From Hemibagrus wyckioides (taxonomy: Eukaryota > Chordata > Actinopteri > Siluriformes > Bagridae), in NCBI RefSeq assembly GCF_019097595.1, contig NC_080731.1, positions 8,437,071 through 8,501,070 on the forward strand: DNA of 64,000 nucleotides, read 5' to 3'. Every line of letters begins with the position of its first letter. Position 1 is the stretch's first letter. Positions 33,101 to 44,105 of this stretch are shown piece by piece. The position numbers were made by a program, and so were the translations under genes. The notes under the pieces were generated by a model that did no database searches, was not told the DNA's origin, and saw only the letters and a list, made by a program, of their open reading frames with translations.

Positions 33101-33771
33101 CAATATAGCCAAATGATGTGGGTCATTCTCTTATGTGTAATATGGTATAAATTGTTTGCCAAAAAAATCAAGCAAATGAACTCTAGTCAGTTCATCTACA
33201 CATTGTTGCTGGCATTCTGAATTCAGCACTTCAACAATAAGTCCCTGACATGGTCTATTGGACACGAGCAAGCACAATTTTTAAAATGTTCTCCTCGCCC
33301 ATCACCAGTCAAGTGTACAGTCTTTCAGAAGGCTGATTATACTTTGTAACTGTTATGAAGTATGGAAAACCAGACCCAAAGAAGACGAGACTGAAAAACA
33401 GAACAACACACACCTGCAATGTTCATACCCTCCGAACCCTTTTTCAGGATCGCTGACATCTAATAAGACATCTGTAGTGAGCAAAAAGCACCATTAGATT
33501 TCAGCAAGCCTCATCAGCGGGGAAGTTTTCCGAGCACGTCTTTTCAATGAAGCCATCAGAGCTTGAAGCGAGCAGTTTGCGCATGCAAGCTCATTATATT
33601 GTGTGCCATTAAATATGTTCCATTACAAATCTAACTGATCGTTTTTGAGTGAAATCAATTGCTATCTGACAAAGCTGTACAGCTATACAGCTTTTTTTCT
33701 CTCTCTCTCTCAGCTTGTCACATCTTATCTCCCAGTCTTATAAAAATGTGTTAACTGATTTCAGACAGCAA
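30156..33771. other. Long repeat-free stretch, candidate regulatory DNA, no gene seen
   Basis: About 3.6 kb with almost no mobile elements or microsatellites, unusual for this window. Blocks at ~30640-31135 and ~31700-32130 have balanced composition and motifs such as ATTAATTAAAT (30760-30772). All open frames are under 100 codons, lie on both strands and have no recognisable domain. Absence of insertions may mean selection or chance. Confidence 0.42.
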
Positions 33772-33801
33772 TCTCGCTCTCTCGCTCACTCTCTCTTTCT
33801 T

Positions 33802-33875
<74 letters not shown>
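33772..33875. repeat. (CT)n microsatellite, ~100 bp, with TTTC interruptions
   Basis: Mainly CT units broken by a few TTTCT steps. Arg/Glu-rich frames on the minus strand are artefacts. Confidence 0.96.
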
Positions 33876-34665
33876 CAAATAGTGACTGTAAAAACATTCC
33901 AATGACATTGTAATGATCTGTTTCCAATTCTTTTCCTAATCAAAATTTTCCATCAATATTTTGGGTCCGAAGTCTGACCAAATCAAAACATCACTGGAAA
34001 AAAATGGGAAAAAATGAGTGGACATAATTTTTATTTTTCAGAGACATCCAGATGATGCAATTTCCTATTGAACATCTGTATTGTGGATTATTCCAAATGG
34101 TTTATATCATATTTAAGGTATTTTAGCTAAGGCACCCTGAAATATCTCCCTACAATTTCAAGTGTAAAAAGGTTATTTATGTATGTATTAATTATAAAAT
34201 GGTTAATTATGACTAACTAGGACATTTTATTGAAATGTCAGACAAGATTCTTAGGATTAAGAAGAAGCAGAGATAATGCTGGAAAGTTGCTAAAAAAACT
34301 TTGTTGAAAGATGTTGTAATATTAGCATTTGTAATAGTAATTACAAAGTATTAAGAAAGCCATATTTCAAAATAGCACAAGATGTTTATTTTACAGTTTT
34401 ACTAAACAAAACAGTCATTTTTTATAAAGCTAGTAGCAATTAAAGTGTAGTATAGATAATACAGGGCAATTAATAACTATTAGTTATAACTAGTATTAGT
34501 GTATTTGCTATACATATTATACTTACTCACAAAACACGAAATGAACAACAAAAAATGTTTCTCTAAGATGACAAGTTTTTGTAAGATGACAAAGTAAATA
34601 TGAAATATAACTATAGTAAGAATAATCACTTTTATTCTACAATCCAGGATCAGTTAAGTAACTTA
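33876..34665. other. AT-rich unique sequence
   Basis: No supported gene and no recognisable repeat. Confidence 0.5.
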
Positions 34666-35275
34666 AAGTTAGGAACCTCAGTATACAAATGGCATACAAA
34701 TGCCCCCCTCCTTACAAATTTTTGCCTTAAGAATTGAAATTTTGCAAGAAATGTGCATCGGCATACGAAGCATTTTCAGCATACAAACAAACCAAACCGA
34801 ACCGAACGTCAGCTAAGTATCGTGTACGTCTGGGAGCAGTTCAAAACTTGATTTCGTCAGTGGAAAGCCAAGCGAAGCCAACCAAAGCAAGTACAGTATA
34901 TGCAAAAAAAATTTCAGTCAGCGAAAGCTGTTTCAAACGAGACAACCCACGACACCAACACTGCCTTCAGCCTGCGTTCAAGAGCTACGTGATTTTTCGG
35001 GTGTTTTTTTGTTGACAGATTGGTGACGTGGGTGATCTGTTCTATTTTTAGCCCAAGCTTGGTGGCATGACTTCCTATGAGGACCCTTGACATGGAATGC
35101 TTGGCTTGGGTCAGTTCTTTGTAAGCAGCCATACAGTTTACATACGCTTCATATTGGTAATTTTGGTCATATTTTTTGGGTCGCTGGAACGAATTATCTG
35201 CATTTACATTATTTCGTACAGAAAAATTAGTTTCACAATACAAATTTTCACCTTATTAAATTTGTATGCCACTGC
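34666..35275. mobile_element. Candidate Tigger/pogo-like non-autonomous element
   Basis: The left edge reads GGAACCTCAGTATACAAATG, then CATACAAAT, TTACAAATTTTTGCCTTA and GGCATACGAAG. The right edge, reversed, reads CAGTGGCATACAAATTTA, AAATTTGTATTGTGAAAC, TGTACGAAATAATG. Both ends share CAGT..ATACAAAT and repeated TACGAA/TACAAA motifs, reminiscent of Tigger ends (CAGTGGAACCTCGG.ATACGAA). The ~600-bp interior has no open transposase. A flanking TA duplication is not clear. The evidence for a bounded element is moderate; the family name is inference. Confidence 0.45.
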
Positions 35276-35791
35276 ATTACAAAGATAATTATTTTATTGC
35301 TTCTTTTCATGCATGTCTAGAACCTAGTGTAAACATTCTTTCTGTTTGTTATCTGTGCTCTGATTCCCAGTCCTAAGTTAAGGCAAGTCAGTTGAGGTAG
35401 TTAGGTAGAGGTAGATCTGCCTCAGCTACCAGATCTTATTCAGACAGGTTCATTCTCATCTAGCTCCAGGCCTGACATCTCCAGTGATGCTCAGTCACAC
35501 AGGATCTTGTTACTGCTCTGACAAGTTCACGCCAGCTACTGATCTGCATGGCTGGAGGTGCTGAGATCTCAAGGTCTTTCCGAGAGAGCAGGCGAGGACT
35601 CACAGTCAGCTGATGATCTGTAGCTAGTGGCAGTCAGGTGCGAGGCCTTTGGAGAAAGGGGTGATGGAGGGAACGGGCATTACTTTGACAACTTCATAGT
35701 GTCAGCAGTCATTATGAGAAAACTAGCCTACAGAGAATATCAGCATGAGGATTGACACATCTAGGGACCTGGAACGAATCTTTTATTGAGT
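35276..35791. other. Unique sequence
   Basis: No supported gene and no recognisable repeat. Confidence 0.5.
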
Positions 35792-35997
35792 TAGCACTAG
35801 AATTGTTTATGTTTTAGTGTTAGCACTAGAATAGTTTATATTATACTTAGCATTAGAATCATTTATTAAATAGTATTAGAACAAGAATCCTAGAATTGTT
35901 TATTAGAAAGTGTTCAATCTAAAATCCTTAGTAGTGTTAGCATTATAATTTTCTGTGTTAGTCTTAGCACTAGACACATTTATTATTAGTCCATTAC

Positions 35998-36055
<58 letters not shown>

Positions 36056-36160
36056 GTGTTAGAACTGGAAATGTTTATGTTTTAGTGTTAGCATGTACTA
36101 GCATAGTTTATGTATAAGTATTCACACTAGAATCATTTATGTGTTAGCTTATTAGCACTA
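35792..36160. repeat. Degenerate ~27-29-bp minisatellite with embedded (ATT)n
   Basis: Units start TAGCACTAGAATNGTTTAT: for example 35792 (29 bases), the next (27 bases) and the next (27 bases). Diverged units continue to about 36160. The (ATT)n array at 36002-36054 sits inside the series and likely grew from the TTTATTATTAG segment of one unit. Confidence 0.75.
36002..36054. repeat. (ATT)n microsatellite
   Basis: About 17 ATT units inside the minisatellite. Confidence 0.95.
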
Positions 36161-36302
36161 TTTTATTGCCTGAATATATAACAAACCTATGTTCATGCTG
36201 TTATGAATCATGGAATTTGATTGTCTAGCAATTAGAATTTTATTCAACTTTCATTCATACATATGTCCATAGATTTTGCTTTTGAGCTAGCAAATTTTAC
36301 TT

Positions 36303-36305
<3 letters not shown>

Positions 36306-36341
<36 letters not shown>

Positions 36342-36342
36342 A

Positions 36343-36395
<53 letters not shown>
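36306..36395. repeat. (TTGA)n microsatellite, 90 bp
   Basis: About 22 TTGA units with a TTAA variant near 36341 and a final CTGA. Confidence 0.96.
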
Positions 36396-37073
36396 CTGAT
36401 TTTTTTAATTTTATTTTAACCTTTCTGTTCTGCACGATCCCAAGATAAAGAAGCCTCGCCTTGATATGACACATTTCCAAATTAATCTTTTGGAAAGAAA
36501 AGGGCTAATTCGCTATCAGCTCTAATTGTAACATGTTCTGCAAGGCTGAGAGCAGGACACGTGGTGCTGACTACCAATTAAAGCAGGTGCCAGACAAAAG
36601 ACTGTTTCTCATAGACAGGAAGAGAGAGGAGGCAGGGGGGAGGGGGATTATAGAGACAAAGTGGAAGTGAGTCCAGGAGAGATTCATGTCCTTTTTTTTT
36701 CACATTTTTCTTCTGCCAAAAGAGACAAAATTGCAGAAATGGGGGGAAAAAGAGACACGTGAACTGTGAAGAGTGACCGAAAAAATCAGAAGCAATTGTA
36801 TAGTATGAAGGAAACATGAGACGACCGGTGACAATTCTCTAAATCAAATGAATATATAAAAACAGACAGTGATGCAGAGAGAGAAAAAACACTGATCCTG
36901 ATTCCAACTTTTCAAATGAATAGTTTTAATTTTACTGAAATTAAAACTAAAAAACTAAATTCAATTCATAGATATGACATATATAGTTTGCTTAAATAAC
37001 AGATAATTCGTTTTTGTTTTTTATTCCAGATTCTGAAGAACACTTTGACTTAAAAGTAATAACTAATATGACT

Positions 37074-37109
<36 letters not shown>

Positions 37110-38344
37110 GTTATCAGAAGCTTTTATCCTAAAGCGCCTGAAGAGGTTTTGTGTTTCTGTTTCTATTCTAACCTTTGATATCGTTGATAGTAATAAACTG
37201 AAAACGAGGAAATATTAAGTATATCATTTTTTTACATTACCAAGAATGGGTGATTTTTTTAAAACTGCATCCATCTTTAAAAAGTCTTTGAAAGATAATT
37301 AAGTATTCTGTAATTATAGTGAAAATAAATGAAAATGTATGTAATGTTGGACCATCAACGATCTCAAGAGTTTAATCCCCCAAGGGACACAATGCAATAC
37401 AGCATTAAAAGTGAGAAAAACCCTGAAGGCTTGTATCCTAGATTCTGGACCATCATCATCTATCTAGGGACTCTTTTGTTGAGCTCCCAGGCTGGTTAGT
37501 TCACTGTAAGTTCCTGGTGGTCATGCTGCCGTTTTGTGTGTGTGTGTGTGTGTTGTGGGCTAAGTCCTCAGAACAGCTGGGCTCCATCACTTCTCATTGT
37601 GGGCTTGGGAAAGACAGAGCTGACAGAGTGATGCACAGAGCCCCGTCCCAGCTAATGACTGCACCATTCTCCATCATTATCCCCATCATTAGGAAATTAG
37701 AGGGACAGAAGGTATTTACAGTAAACCTGCCACCTCCCAAGGAGAGATAAATAGAAACTGATAAATGGGACTCCACAGCCGTCGCCTGTCGATTAACCTT
37801 CCGATTGCCCAACGTGGGTGTGTGCACGGTTAATAATCATTAAAGCCTGATAACTGAAACAGGTACCGAGGTGTTTGAGGACGGAGACAAAGGATGTGGG
37901 TGGGTATGAAATATACAGTGTATTCTGTAAAATAATTGGATGGTGACAATTATTGGGGTTTTGACTCTTTATTCTAGAAACAATGACTTATGACGGTAAT
38001 GAAGTGCAAAATGTCAGCTTTAAGGTTTTGATGCCATGCCTCTCAAGATGGTTTCATTACATCCAAAGTCATGCTGACATGGTGTCAGTATCATGAACAG
38101 CAACCAAAACATCCTGCAAAACATAACACCACATGCACCAGTGATGAGCTGGGGTTCAATCAACCGTGGCTGAAGGACAATAATGACTCTAAGTGCTCTC
38201 GGCTGGCAAATGAAGCCAGAGAGTTAAGAGAGATTCACAACAGAATGAGAGATGCAGATGCACCATTTCATGTGATCTTTTTTTCTTTTTCTTTTTTACA
38301 TCTCTACCATGCAAATTTCTGGCACTCAAAAAGATTCCCAGTAG
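36396..38344. other. Mostly unique sequence with two short arrays
   Basis: No supported gene. (CA)n at 37079-37108 and (GT)n at 37534-37553 are the only repeats. Small frames at 37517-37827 and 38071-38373 have no recognisable domain. Confidence 0.45.
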
Positions 38345-38745
38345 TTCATGCAGGCTCTTGGACCTCCATGTGAATTGTCAGTCTTCCATTTAGATTTCCC
38401 TTTCTCTGTTTAGATTCCTATATCTCTGTGCAAATGGTTAGTCTTGCTAATTTTGTAGATTCCTCGTTCTCCATGCAGATTCACAGTCCTCCATATAAAT
38501 TCCCAGTCTTCCATACCGATCCCCAGACCTCCAAGCAGATTCCCAGCCTTACATGCAGTTTCCCAGTCCTCCATACCTAATCTTAGTCCTCCATGCAGAT
38601 TCCCAGTCTTCTATACAAACTCCCAATCCTCCATGCAGATTCCCAGTCTTCTATACAAACTCCCAATCCTCCATGCAGATTCCCAGATTCATGTCTCCAT
38701 GCAAATGAGACTTCCATACAGATTTCCAGTCCTTCTTGCAGATTT
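38345..38745. repeat. ~20-bp minisatellite with 40-bp higher-order copy
   Basis: A degenerate 20-bp unit, roughly CAGTCCTCCATGCAGATTCC, repeats across ~400 bp with changes at several positions. At 38593 and 38633 a 40-bp pair of units is repeated almost exactly, so the array has a recent higher-order duplication. Short frames through it simply mirror the repeat. Confidence 0.85.
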
Positions 38746-39241
38746 TTTGTTTCTTATTTACTTACCACATTACTCAGTATTTTATTTGCCTTCAACCTCT
38801 ATGCTATCAGGCAGTTCAATCCAGGCTCCTATGTACTGGTGGTTGCAGGGTGACCTTGAATTTTTAGCCCATGTCCCAGACTCAACCAGTAACCTCAATA
38901 AAACCCTAGCTGCTCCTCAGACTTAACTAACAATCCCTGATGTTAGACGTATCTATTTTGGGCTCTCTTCTTGGTGATAATGTTAGTTTTGCCCTTGGAC
39001 ATGTAGTACAGTTGAAGGTGCTAAAATATGCTAGCATCTGATAGAAGTTCAGGTTAGGAATTACCAGAGTACTAGTAATAATTGAATACCTGAGTTGTGA
39101 TAAACACATTCTGACTAAAAAGTGATGTCCTTTAATTCACTCCCACAAATTATACCTGGTGAATGATGCTACTATAGTTGCTATGCTAAAGTTGCATGCT
39201 ACAGCAATGGTATTGCTTTAGATTCCCAGACAGTGCATTTG

Positions 39242-39243
<2 letters not shown>
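38746..39243. other. Unique sequence
   Basis: No supported gene and no recognisable repeat. Confidence 0.5.

Positions 39244-39310
<67 letters not shown>
39244..39310. repeat. (TA)n microsatellite abutting Tc1 end
   Basis: About 33 TA units, ending where the Tc1 terminus begins. Tc1 elements insert at TA, so this array is a natural target. Confidence 0.96.
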
Positions 39311-39315
<5 letters not shown>

Positions 39316-40478
39316 TATATTGCCAAAAGTATTCGCTCACCCATCCAAATAATCAGAATCACTTCCATGGCCACAGGTGTATAAAATCAAGCACCTAGGC
39401 ATGCAGACTGTTTTTACAAACATTTGTGAAAGAATGGGTCGCTCTCAGGAGCTCAGAAATTTTCTCGCTCCTAAATATTCCACAGTCAACTGTCAGCTGT
39501 ATTATAAGAACGTGGAAGTGTTTGGGAACGACAGCAACTCAGCCACGAAGTGGTAGGCCACGTAAACTGACGGAGCGGGGTCAGCGGATGCTGAGGCACA
39601 TAGTGCGAAGAGGTCACCAACTTTCTGCAGAGTCAATCGCTACAGACCTCCAAACTTCATGTGGCCTTCAGATTAGCTCAAGAACAGTGCGCAGAGAGCT
39701 TCATGGAATGGGTTTCCATGACCGAGCAGCTGCATCCAAGCCATACATCACCAAGTGCAATGCAAAGCGTCGGATGCAGTGGTGTAAAGCACACCGCCAC
39801 TGGACTCTAGAGCAGTGGAGATGCGTTCTCTGGAGTGACGAATCGCACTTCTCCATCTGGCAATCTGATGGACGAGTCTGGGTTTGGCGGTTGCCGGGAG
39901 AACGGTACTTGTCTGACTGCATTGTGCCAAGTGTAAAGTTTGGTGGAGGGTGGATTATGGTGTGGGGTTGTTTTTCAGGAGCTGGGCTTGGCCCCTTAGT
40001 TCCAGTGAAAGGAACTCTGAATGCTTCAGCATACCAAGGCATTTTGGACAATTCCATGCTCCCAACTTTGTGGGAACAGTTTGGAGCTGGCCCCTTCCTC
40101 TTCCAACATGACTGTGCACCAGTGCACAAAGCAAGGTCCATAAAGACATGGATGACAGAGTCTGGTGTGGAGGAACTTGACTGGCCTGCACAGAGTCCTG
40201 ACCTCAACCCGATAGAACACCTTTGGGATGAATTAGAGCGGAGACTGAGAGCCAGGCCTTCTCGTCCAACATCAGTGTGTGACCTCACAAATGCGCTTCT
40301 GGAAGAATGGTCAAAAATTCCCATAAACACACTCCTAAACCTTGTGGACAGCCTTCCCAGAAGAGTTGAAGCTGTTATAGCTGCAAAGGGTGGACCGACG
40401 TCATATTGAACCCTATGGATTAGGAATGGGATGTCACTTAAGTTCATATGCGAGTCAAGGCAGGTGAGCGAATACTTT
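39311..40478 (+). mobile_element. Tc1-like transposon, family A, copy 1
   Basis: The left end CACTATATTGCCAAAAGTAT, TCGCTCACCC is intact beside a TA array. The right end has CAGGTGAGCGAATACTT but then turns into AT-rich DNA, so the last ~14 bases (..TTGGCAATATAGTGTA) are missing. Against copy 2 (55053-56297), it lacks 13 bp in the 5' region (bounded by AATCA repeats) and 56 bp at the start of the transposase. Without a complete right terminus it is probably immobile. Confidence 0.95.
39426..40409 (+). CDS. Tc1-like transposase (DD34E), N-terminally damaged
   Basis: A continuous 327-codon frame, the longest in the window, encoding a cut-and-paste transposase of the Tc1/mariner superfamily that would act in the nucleus on the element's ends. 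Residues 12-34 ([17 protein letters not shown]) are the second half of the N-terminal helix-turn-helix. SGRPRK at 42-47 is a GRPR minor-groove motif. The catalytic triad is complete: D138 (WSDES), D229 (FQHDC), E264 (NPIEHLW), with 34 residues between the last two. It ends in GGPTSY and a stop. The natural ATG (39434) is out of frame, since a 56-bp deletion just after it removes ~19 codons and shifts frame, so the open frame begins at a GTG. A functional full-length protein is unlikely. Longer antisense frames are shadows. Confidence 0.85.
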   Translation: MKEWVALRSSEIFSLLNIPQSTVSCIIRTWKCLGTTATQPRSGRPRKLTERGQRMLRHIVRRGHQLSAESIATDLQTSCGLQISSRTVRRELHGMGFHDRAAASKPYITKCNAKRRMQWCKAHRHWTLEQWRCVLWSDESHFSIWQSDGRVWVWRLPGERYLSDCIVPSVKFGGGWIMVWGCFSGAGLGPLVPVKGTLNASAYQGILDNSMLPTLWEQFGAGPFLFQHDCAPVHKARSIKTWMTESGVEELDWPAQSPDLNPIEHLWDELERRLRARPSRPTSVCDLTNALLEEWSKIPINTLLNLVDSLPRRVEAVIAAKGGPTSY

Positions 40479-42392
40479 ATATTTATATTATATTTACTTT
40501 ATATATATATTATTTCGAACTATAATAATTTGTAATATTAATTATTAGGTAGTATACTAATAACAACAATTATTTTTGTTCTCATAAATGTTTATAAATG
40601 TTTTTTGTTTTGACAAATTAGATAAGTGTGATAAGTATAATTTTATAAGGTCAAGCCACCTTGGATGACATGCAGCAATTAGGAGGCCATAATGAAGGTA
40701 GTTTAAGATTTCATTCTGTTCCCTCTAGTGACTGATAGAGTCTATCAATTACTGCATTAAACCAAACAGCAGCTGCAGCTGCAGCCCAAATTGTTGCCTA
40801 AACTGCTGTTGGGTCCTTTCCTTCCTACCGCCACACACTGTGGTTCAAGCAGTTCATCATAATCTATTTACACCCTCCCCATAAGACCACTTCTTTTGCT
40901 CTCCAGGTAGAGGAAAGTAGAGATTTGATTAATGATTACATTCATTTTCTAATGAGCTAGTAAGTCCTAATTTTCAGTTTATGAACCTTTCTCCTTCAGA
41001 CTAGCATCTTAAAGATGTTCATATGTTCATCTTATGATGAAATGACAGAAATGATGCTCACAGCATGAACACTCATTCATGTGCAATGGCAGCATCATGT
41101 GCAGAGGATCTACAAACAATGTCTCCTTTAGTTGTGTAGCTTTAGCTTCCGGTCCAGACCCTAAAAAACAAGTTCTATTCACCCACAGCTCTTTATTTCA
41201 CCCATAAAGAGCTAATATTGGTCTTTTTTGTAAGCAAGACAGTTGTAGCAGGGTTATCAAGTAACAGCTTTCTCCAGCTCATAGATAACTACAGGCTTTT
41301 TTTCTCTTCTTTTTTTCTCCTCTACTCCCTCGAAATACTCTGGCCTCTAGACCGTTAAGCTCTCGGAAATTTGCACTCATCCCGAAAGTTTCCAGAAGAG
41401 CAGATGAAGGGAGTCGGGAGCAGATCAGCTGGCCTGCCATCCTCCGCTTCGTGCCAGACTGCCGGATTGGCTGCAAGGCCGGGGGCCATCTTGACTGACT
41501 GGCAGGCAAGAGGCTCGAACAGTTTGGTTGTGAGAAGAGGGGGGAAAAAACAAGGATGAAAAAAAAAACAAGTGGGTGTTTATAGGCACAGATCTGACGG
41601 ACCGGGAAAGGAGACAGACTGCAAAGGAGACAAATGTTTGTGTGTGTGCATGAGGTCATGAATGATAGAATGCATTTTAAATGTGGTATTGCAAGGGTTC
41701 ACAGGCAAATGGAGCTCGTAATTGTTTTTGGGTTTTTTTTGGGGGGGGGGGTTGTATTTTTTTGTGGAAATAGTTTATGCTGTGTAAAATATTTGTTGTT
41801 TGATATTGAATAGCTGAGATTGGATTGAAATAAAGTATTTTCATTATACAGTGTTGGAGCTGGCTTTGTGATTAGTGAAGTGATTAGTTGCAACATCTGA
41901 TCTGTTTGTTATAATAAATAAAATCATGGGCATGTGTGTGTGTGTGTGTGTGTGTGTGTGCGGGTGTCATCCATGGTCAAGTATTGCCCGAGGAGAGACC
42001 ATCAGTCTGTGGAACCGAGCAGCTTGCCAGGATACCAAGTGCAAGCTTTGGGCGGTGAGTGGGTATGCGACTCCAGCGAAATGTTAAACCAAGGTCCTCT
42101 GTGTTAGTGCTGATTCTGAATTTCATCTTTTCCCTGGAGATAAAAATTCTGATTGGTAAAACATGGTCTGAACTCCACTGCAATATGTGGACCTCCTGTA
42201 TCTGCTCCATCTGTTTTTTTTCTTCTGAGCTATGATGTGGCCTCATTATTACTGCTAATGCTCACTTTGATTAACAAAAATTTTACCAACATAATCTAAA
42301 CACCAGATTGTGTACAGAAGAGGTCTAAAAGTCTGCAGCCAATACCGAGAACTGCTATTTATTTAATCAGTTATTGAAAGCTTAAATCAAAA

Positions 42393-42396
<4 letters not shown>
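40479..42396. other. Unique sequence, short arrays, no gene seen
   Basis: No supported gene. G run at 41741-41751 and (GT)n at 41933-41960. A 126-codon frame on the minus strand at 41279-41659 has low-complexity composition and an opposing frame on the plus strand, so I do not accept it. Confidence 0.45.

Positions 42397-42466
<70 letters not shown>
42397..42466. repeat. (AT)n microsatellite, ~70 bp
   Basis: About 35 AT units, with one ATTAT phase change near the right edge. Confidence 0.95.
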
Positions 42467-42847
42467 AATACAGAGCTATCACATGAAAAGTCTATTTGCA
42501 CGTGTGAAGTGTACATACACATGTAAATGCACATGTTTCATGGGTTAATTCATACAAAGATTTCTCAGACATCTCAGTTTGTTGCCTTCATCTGGGAAAA
42601 TGATTATCCTCCAAAGTAAGCGTTAAATCTTCTGTTGGGATAAAGCAGTAGTTAGTTATATAGTTCTGTAGTTGTATAGTTTTGAAACATTCAAATCTCT
42701 TTCCTTCGGGTAGCACATTCATCTAAATTGGTGATAAATCTGTTGTGCAAATATGCTTTTGATAGCATCATGAGTAAACTTAAGGGTCTCAGGGAAGTAG
42801 TTGAGAATTTGACTGCAATATTTATTGGTTTTTATAATCCATCAGAC

Positions 42848-42848
<1 letters not shown>
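42467..42848. other. Unique sequence
   Basis: No supported gene and no recognisable repeat. Confidence 0.5.
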
Positions 42849-42904
<56 letters not shown>

Positions 42905-42920
42905 TTATAGATTTATAGAT

Positions 42921-43014
<94 letters not shown>
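42849..43014. repeat. (GATA)n array, interrupted
   Basis: GATA at 42849-42902, a short TTTATAGATTTATAGATT interruption, then GATA at 42922-43014. It directly abuts the LINE 3' end on its right. Confidence 0.97.
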
Positions 43015-43300
43015 CTTTATTCTTCCCAAAGGGAAATTCACAGTTTCCAGCAGTATCCACAAACACAGGTAATAGATAAAATAGGAAGGAATATAACAAA
43101 AATACTAAAATATAGCAGATTGTAATAATATAACAAAATATAGCAGAAAAATACAAAATACAGAGATTTAGGAATAAATATGGAGAATGAGATGAGAAAC
43201 AAGATAAGTAATATGCAAAACAAGTGTTTAAGATTACAGACCTAGTTGATGTGCAAAAACTGTGTTTATGAGTCCTGTGCAAATCTCAGTTTATTGAGAG
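43013..43300 (-). mobile_element. LINE 3' end, minus strand
   Basis: On the minus strand the sequence finishes GTGAATTTCCCTTTGGGAAG, AATAAAGTA and then (TCTA)n, the usual 3' end of a fish LINE (expected ..GAATTTCCTTCGGGATCAATAAAGTATC..). No ORF is retained. Comparable plus-strand ends are at 62840-62895 and, less clearly, 28320-28346. Confidence 0.65.
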
Positions 43301-43590
43301 TTCTATATAAACCGGAGTGTATTGTGTGTAGTGTGTGGTTTATTGTACAGTCCAGGACAGAGAGAAGAGACTAATTAGGCTAAATATCACTGTGAAATAC
43401 AGATATTCTCATAGAAGGGTTTCCTTTGTTTTTGTTATTACATATAATAATAATAATAATGGAGACTTTAACACTATGAAATAAAACAATAAAATAAAAC
43501 AGTGAATGAAATCATTTGCTTAAAACTATCTTCAGAGGCTTTTTACGAATCTTCTCAACCAGCTTTATGATAGAGCTTCACCTAGAATAC
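43301..43590. other. Unique sequence
   Basis: No supported gene. A short ATA/ATAATA run near 43446-43460. Confidence 0.45.
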
Positions 43591-43720
43591 TTTCTTCAAG
43601 TTTCAAGAATAGATTCAAGATTTTTTTATTGTCACTATACTGAATACAGCGAAATGGGCAGTCCTTACAGTGGAATTCACATACACTTTGGTGCAAACTT
43701 TTTACAAATGAAATAAGGGT
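43591..43720 (-). mobile_element. Short LINE 3'-end remnant, minus strand
   Basis: On the minus strand it reads TTTCGCTGTATTCAGTATAG, TGACAATAAAAAAATCTTGA and ATCTATTCTTGAAACTTGAA, in the style of the LINE ends at 1006-1100 and 23967-24080. Very short and diverged. Confidence 0.45.
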
Positions 43721-43879
43721 AAAAGAAATAATTTAAGAAAATACCCACACAATAACTGCAGTCAAGGCGATAGTAATAAATAAGTCGATTATTTAGGCCA
43801 AGCTCCCTGCTGCTTTTCTAAATTCTAAATGATTTGTACTTGTTTGAATAAACAAAGTCCAGGGTAAAGTTCTGGAGAA
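43721..43879. other. Unique sequence
   Basis: No supported gene. Confidence 0.4.
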
Positions 43880-44105
43880 GAAACAGGCAGGGTATGCCAA
43901 ACTTTGAACGTCCCACAAAGCACCATACAATCCATTATTAAAAACTGGACAGAAGATCTCATAACCATGACTCTGCCTAGTGGAAGCTATGTGCCAAATG
44001 TCAGCAAAGAGAGGCCATGAGTAACTCTTACCCACCATCACACTCCACTGTAAAGGAGGTGCTTGTAGGTGGGTCTCTCTCTTTGTGCCAATGCTGAAAG
44101 GTTTT
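43880..44105 (+). pseudogene. Possible decayed Tc1-like transposase N-terminus
   Basis: The plus strand reads NVPQSTIQSIIKNW (about 43906-43948), which looks like the second helix-turn-helix of another Tc1 lineage (expected form: 'NIPRSTVQSIIQKWK'). Further on, a GAGTAACTCTTACC segment could match the conserved 'VTLEEL' block. No other transposase parts or terminal repeats are visible. It may be a small fragment of a salmonid/zebrafish-type Tc1, but the match is short. Confidence 0.45.

Noticed and set aside
38345..38745. CRISPR-like array
   Set aside because: Head-to-tail degenerate units without distinct spacers, in a eukaryotic context: a minisatellite.
39701..40447. A 248-codon frame on the minus strand
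   Set aside because: It is the antisense shadow of the Tc1 transposase, and the same frame recurs opposite the other copies.
41279..41659. A 126-codon minus-strand frame
   Set aside because: Low-complexity composition, an opposing frame on the plus strand, no domain.
42920..43282. A 120-codon minus-strand frame
   Set aside because: Ser-Ile-Tyr-Leu repeats from the GATA array joined to LINE tail sequence.
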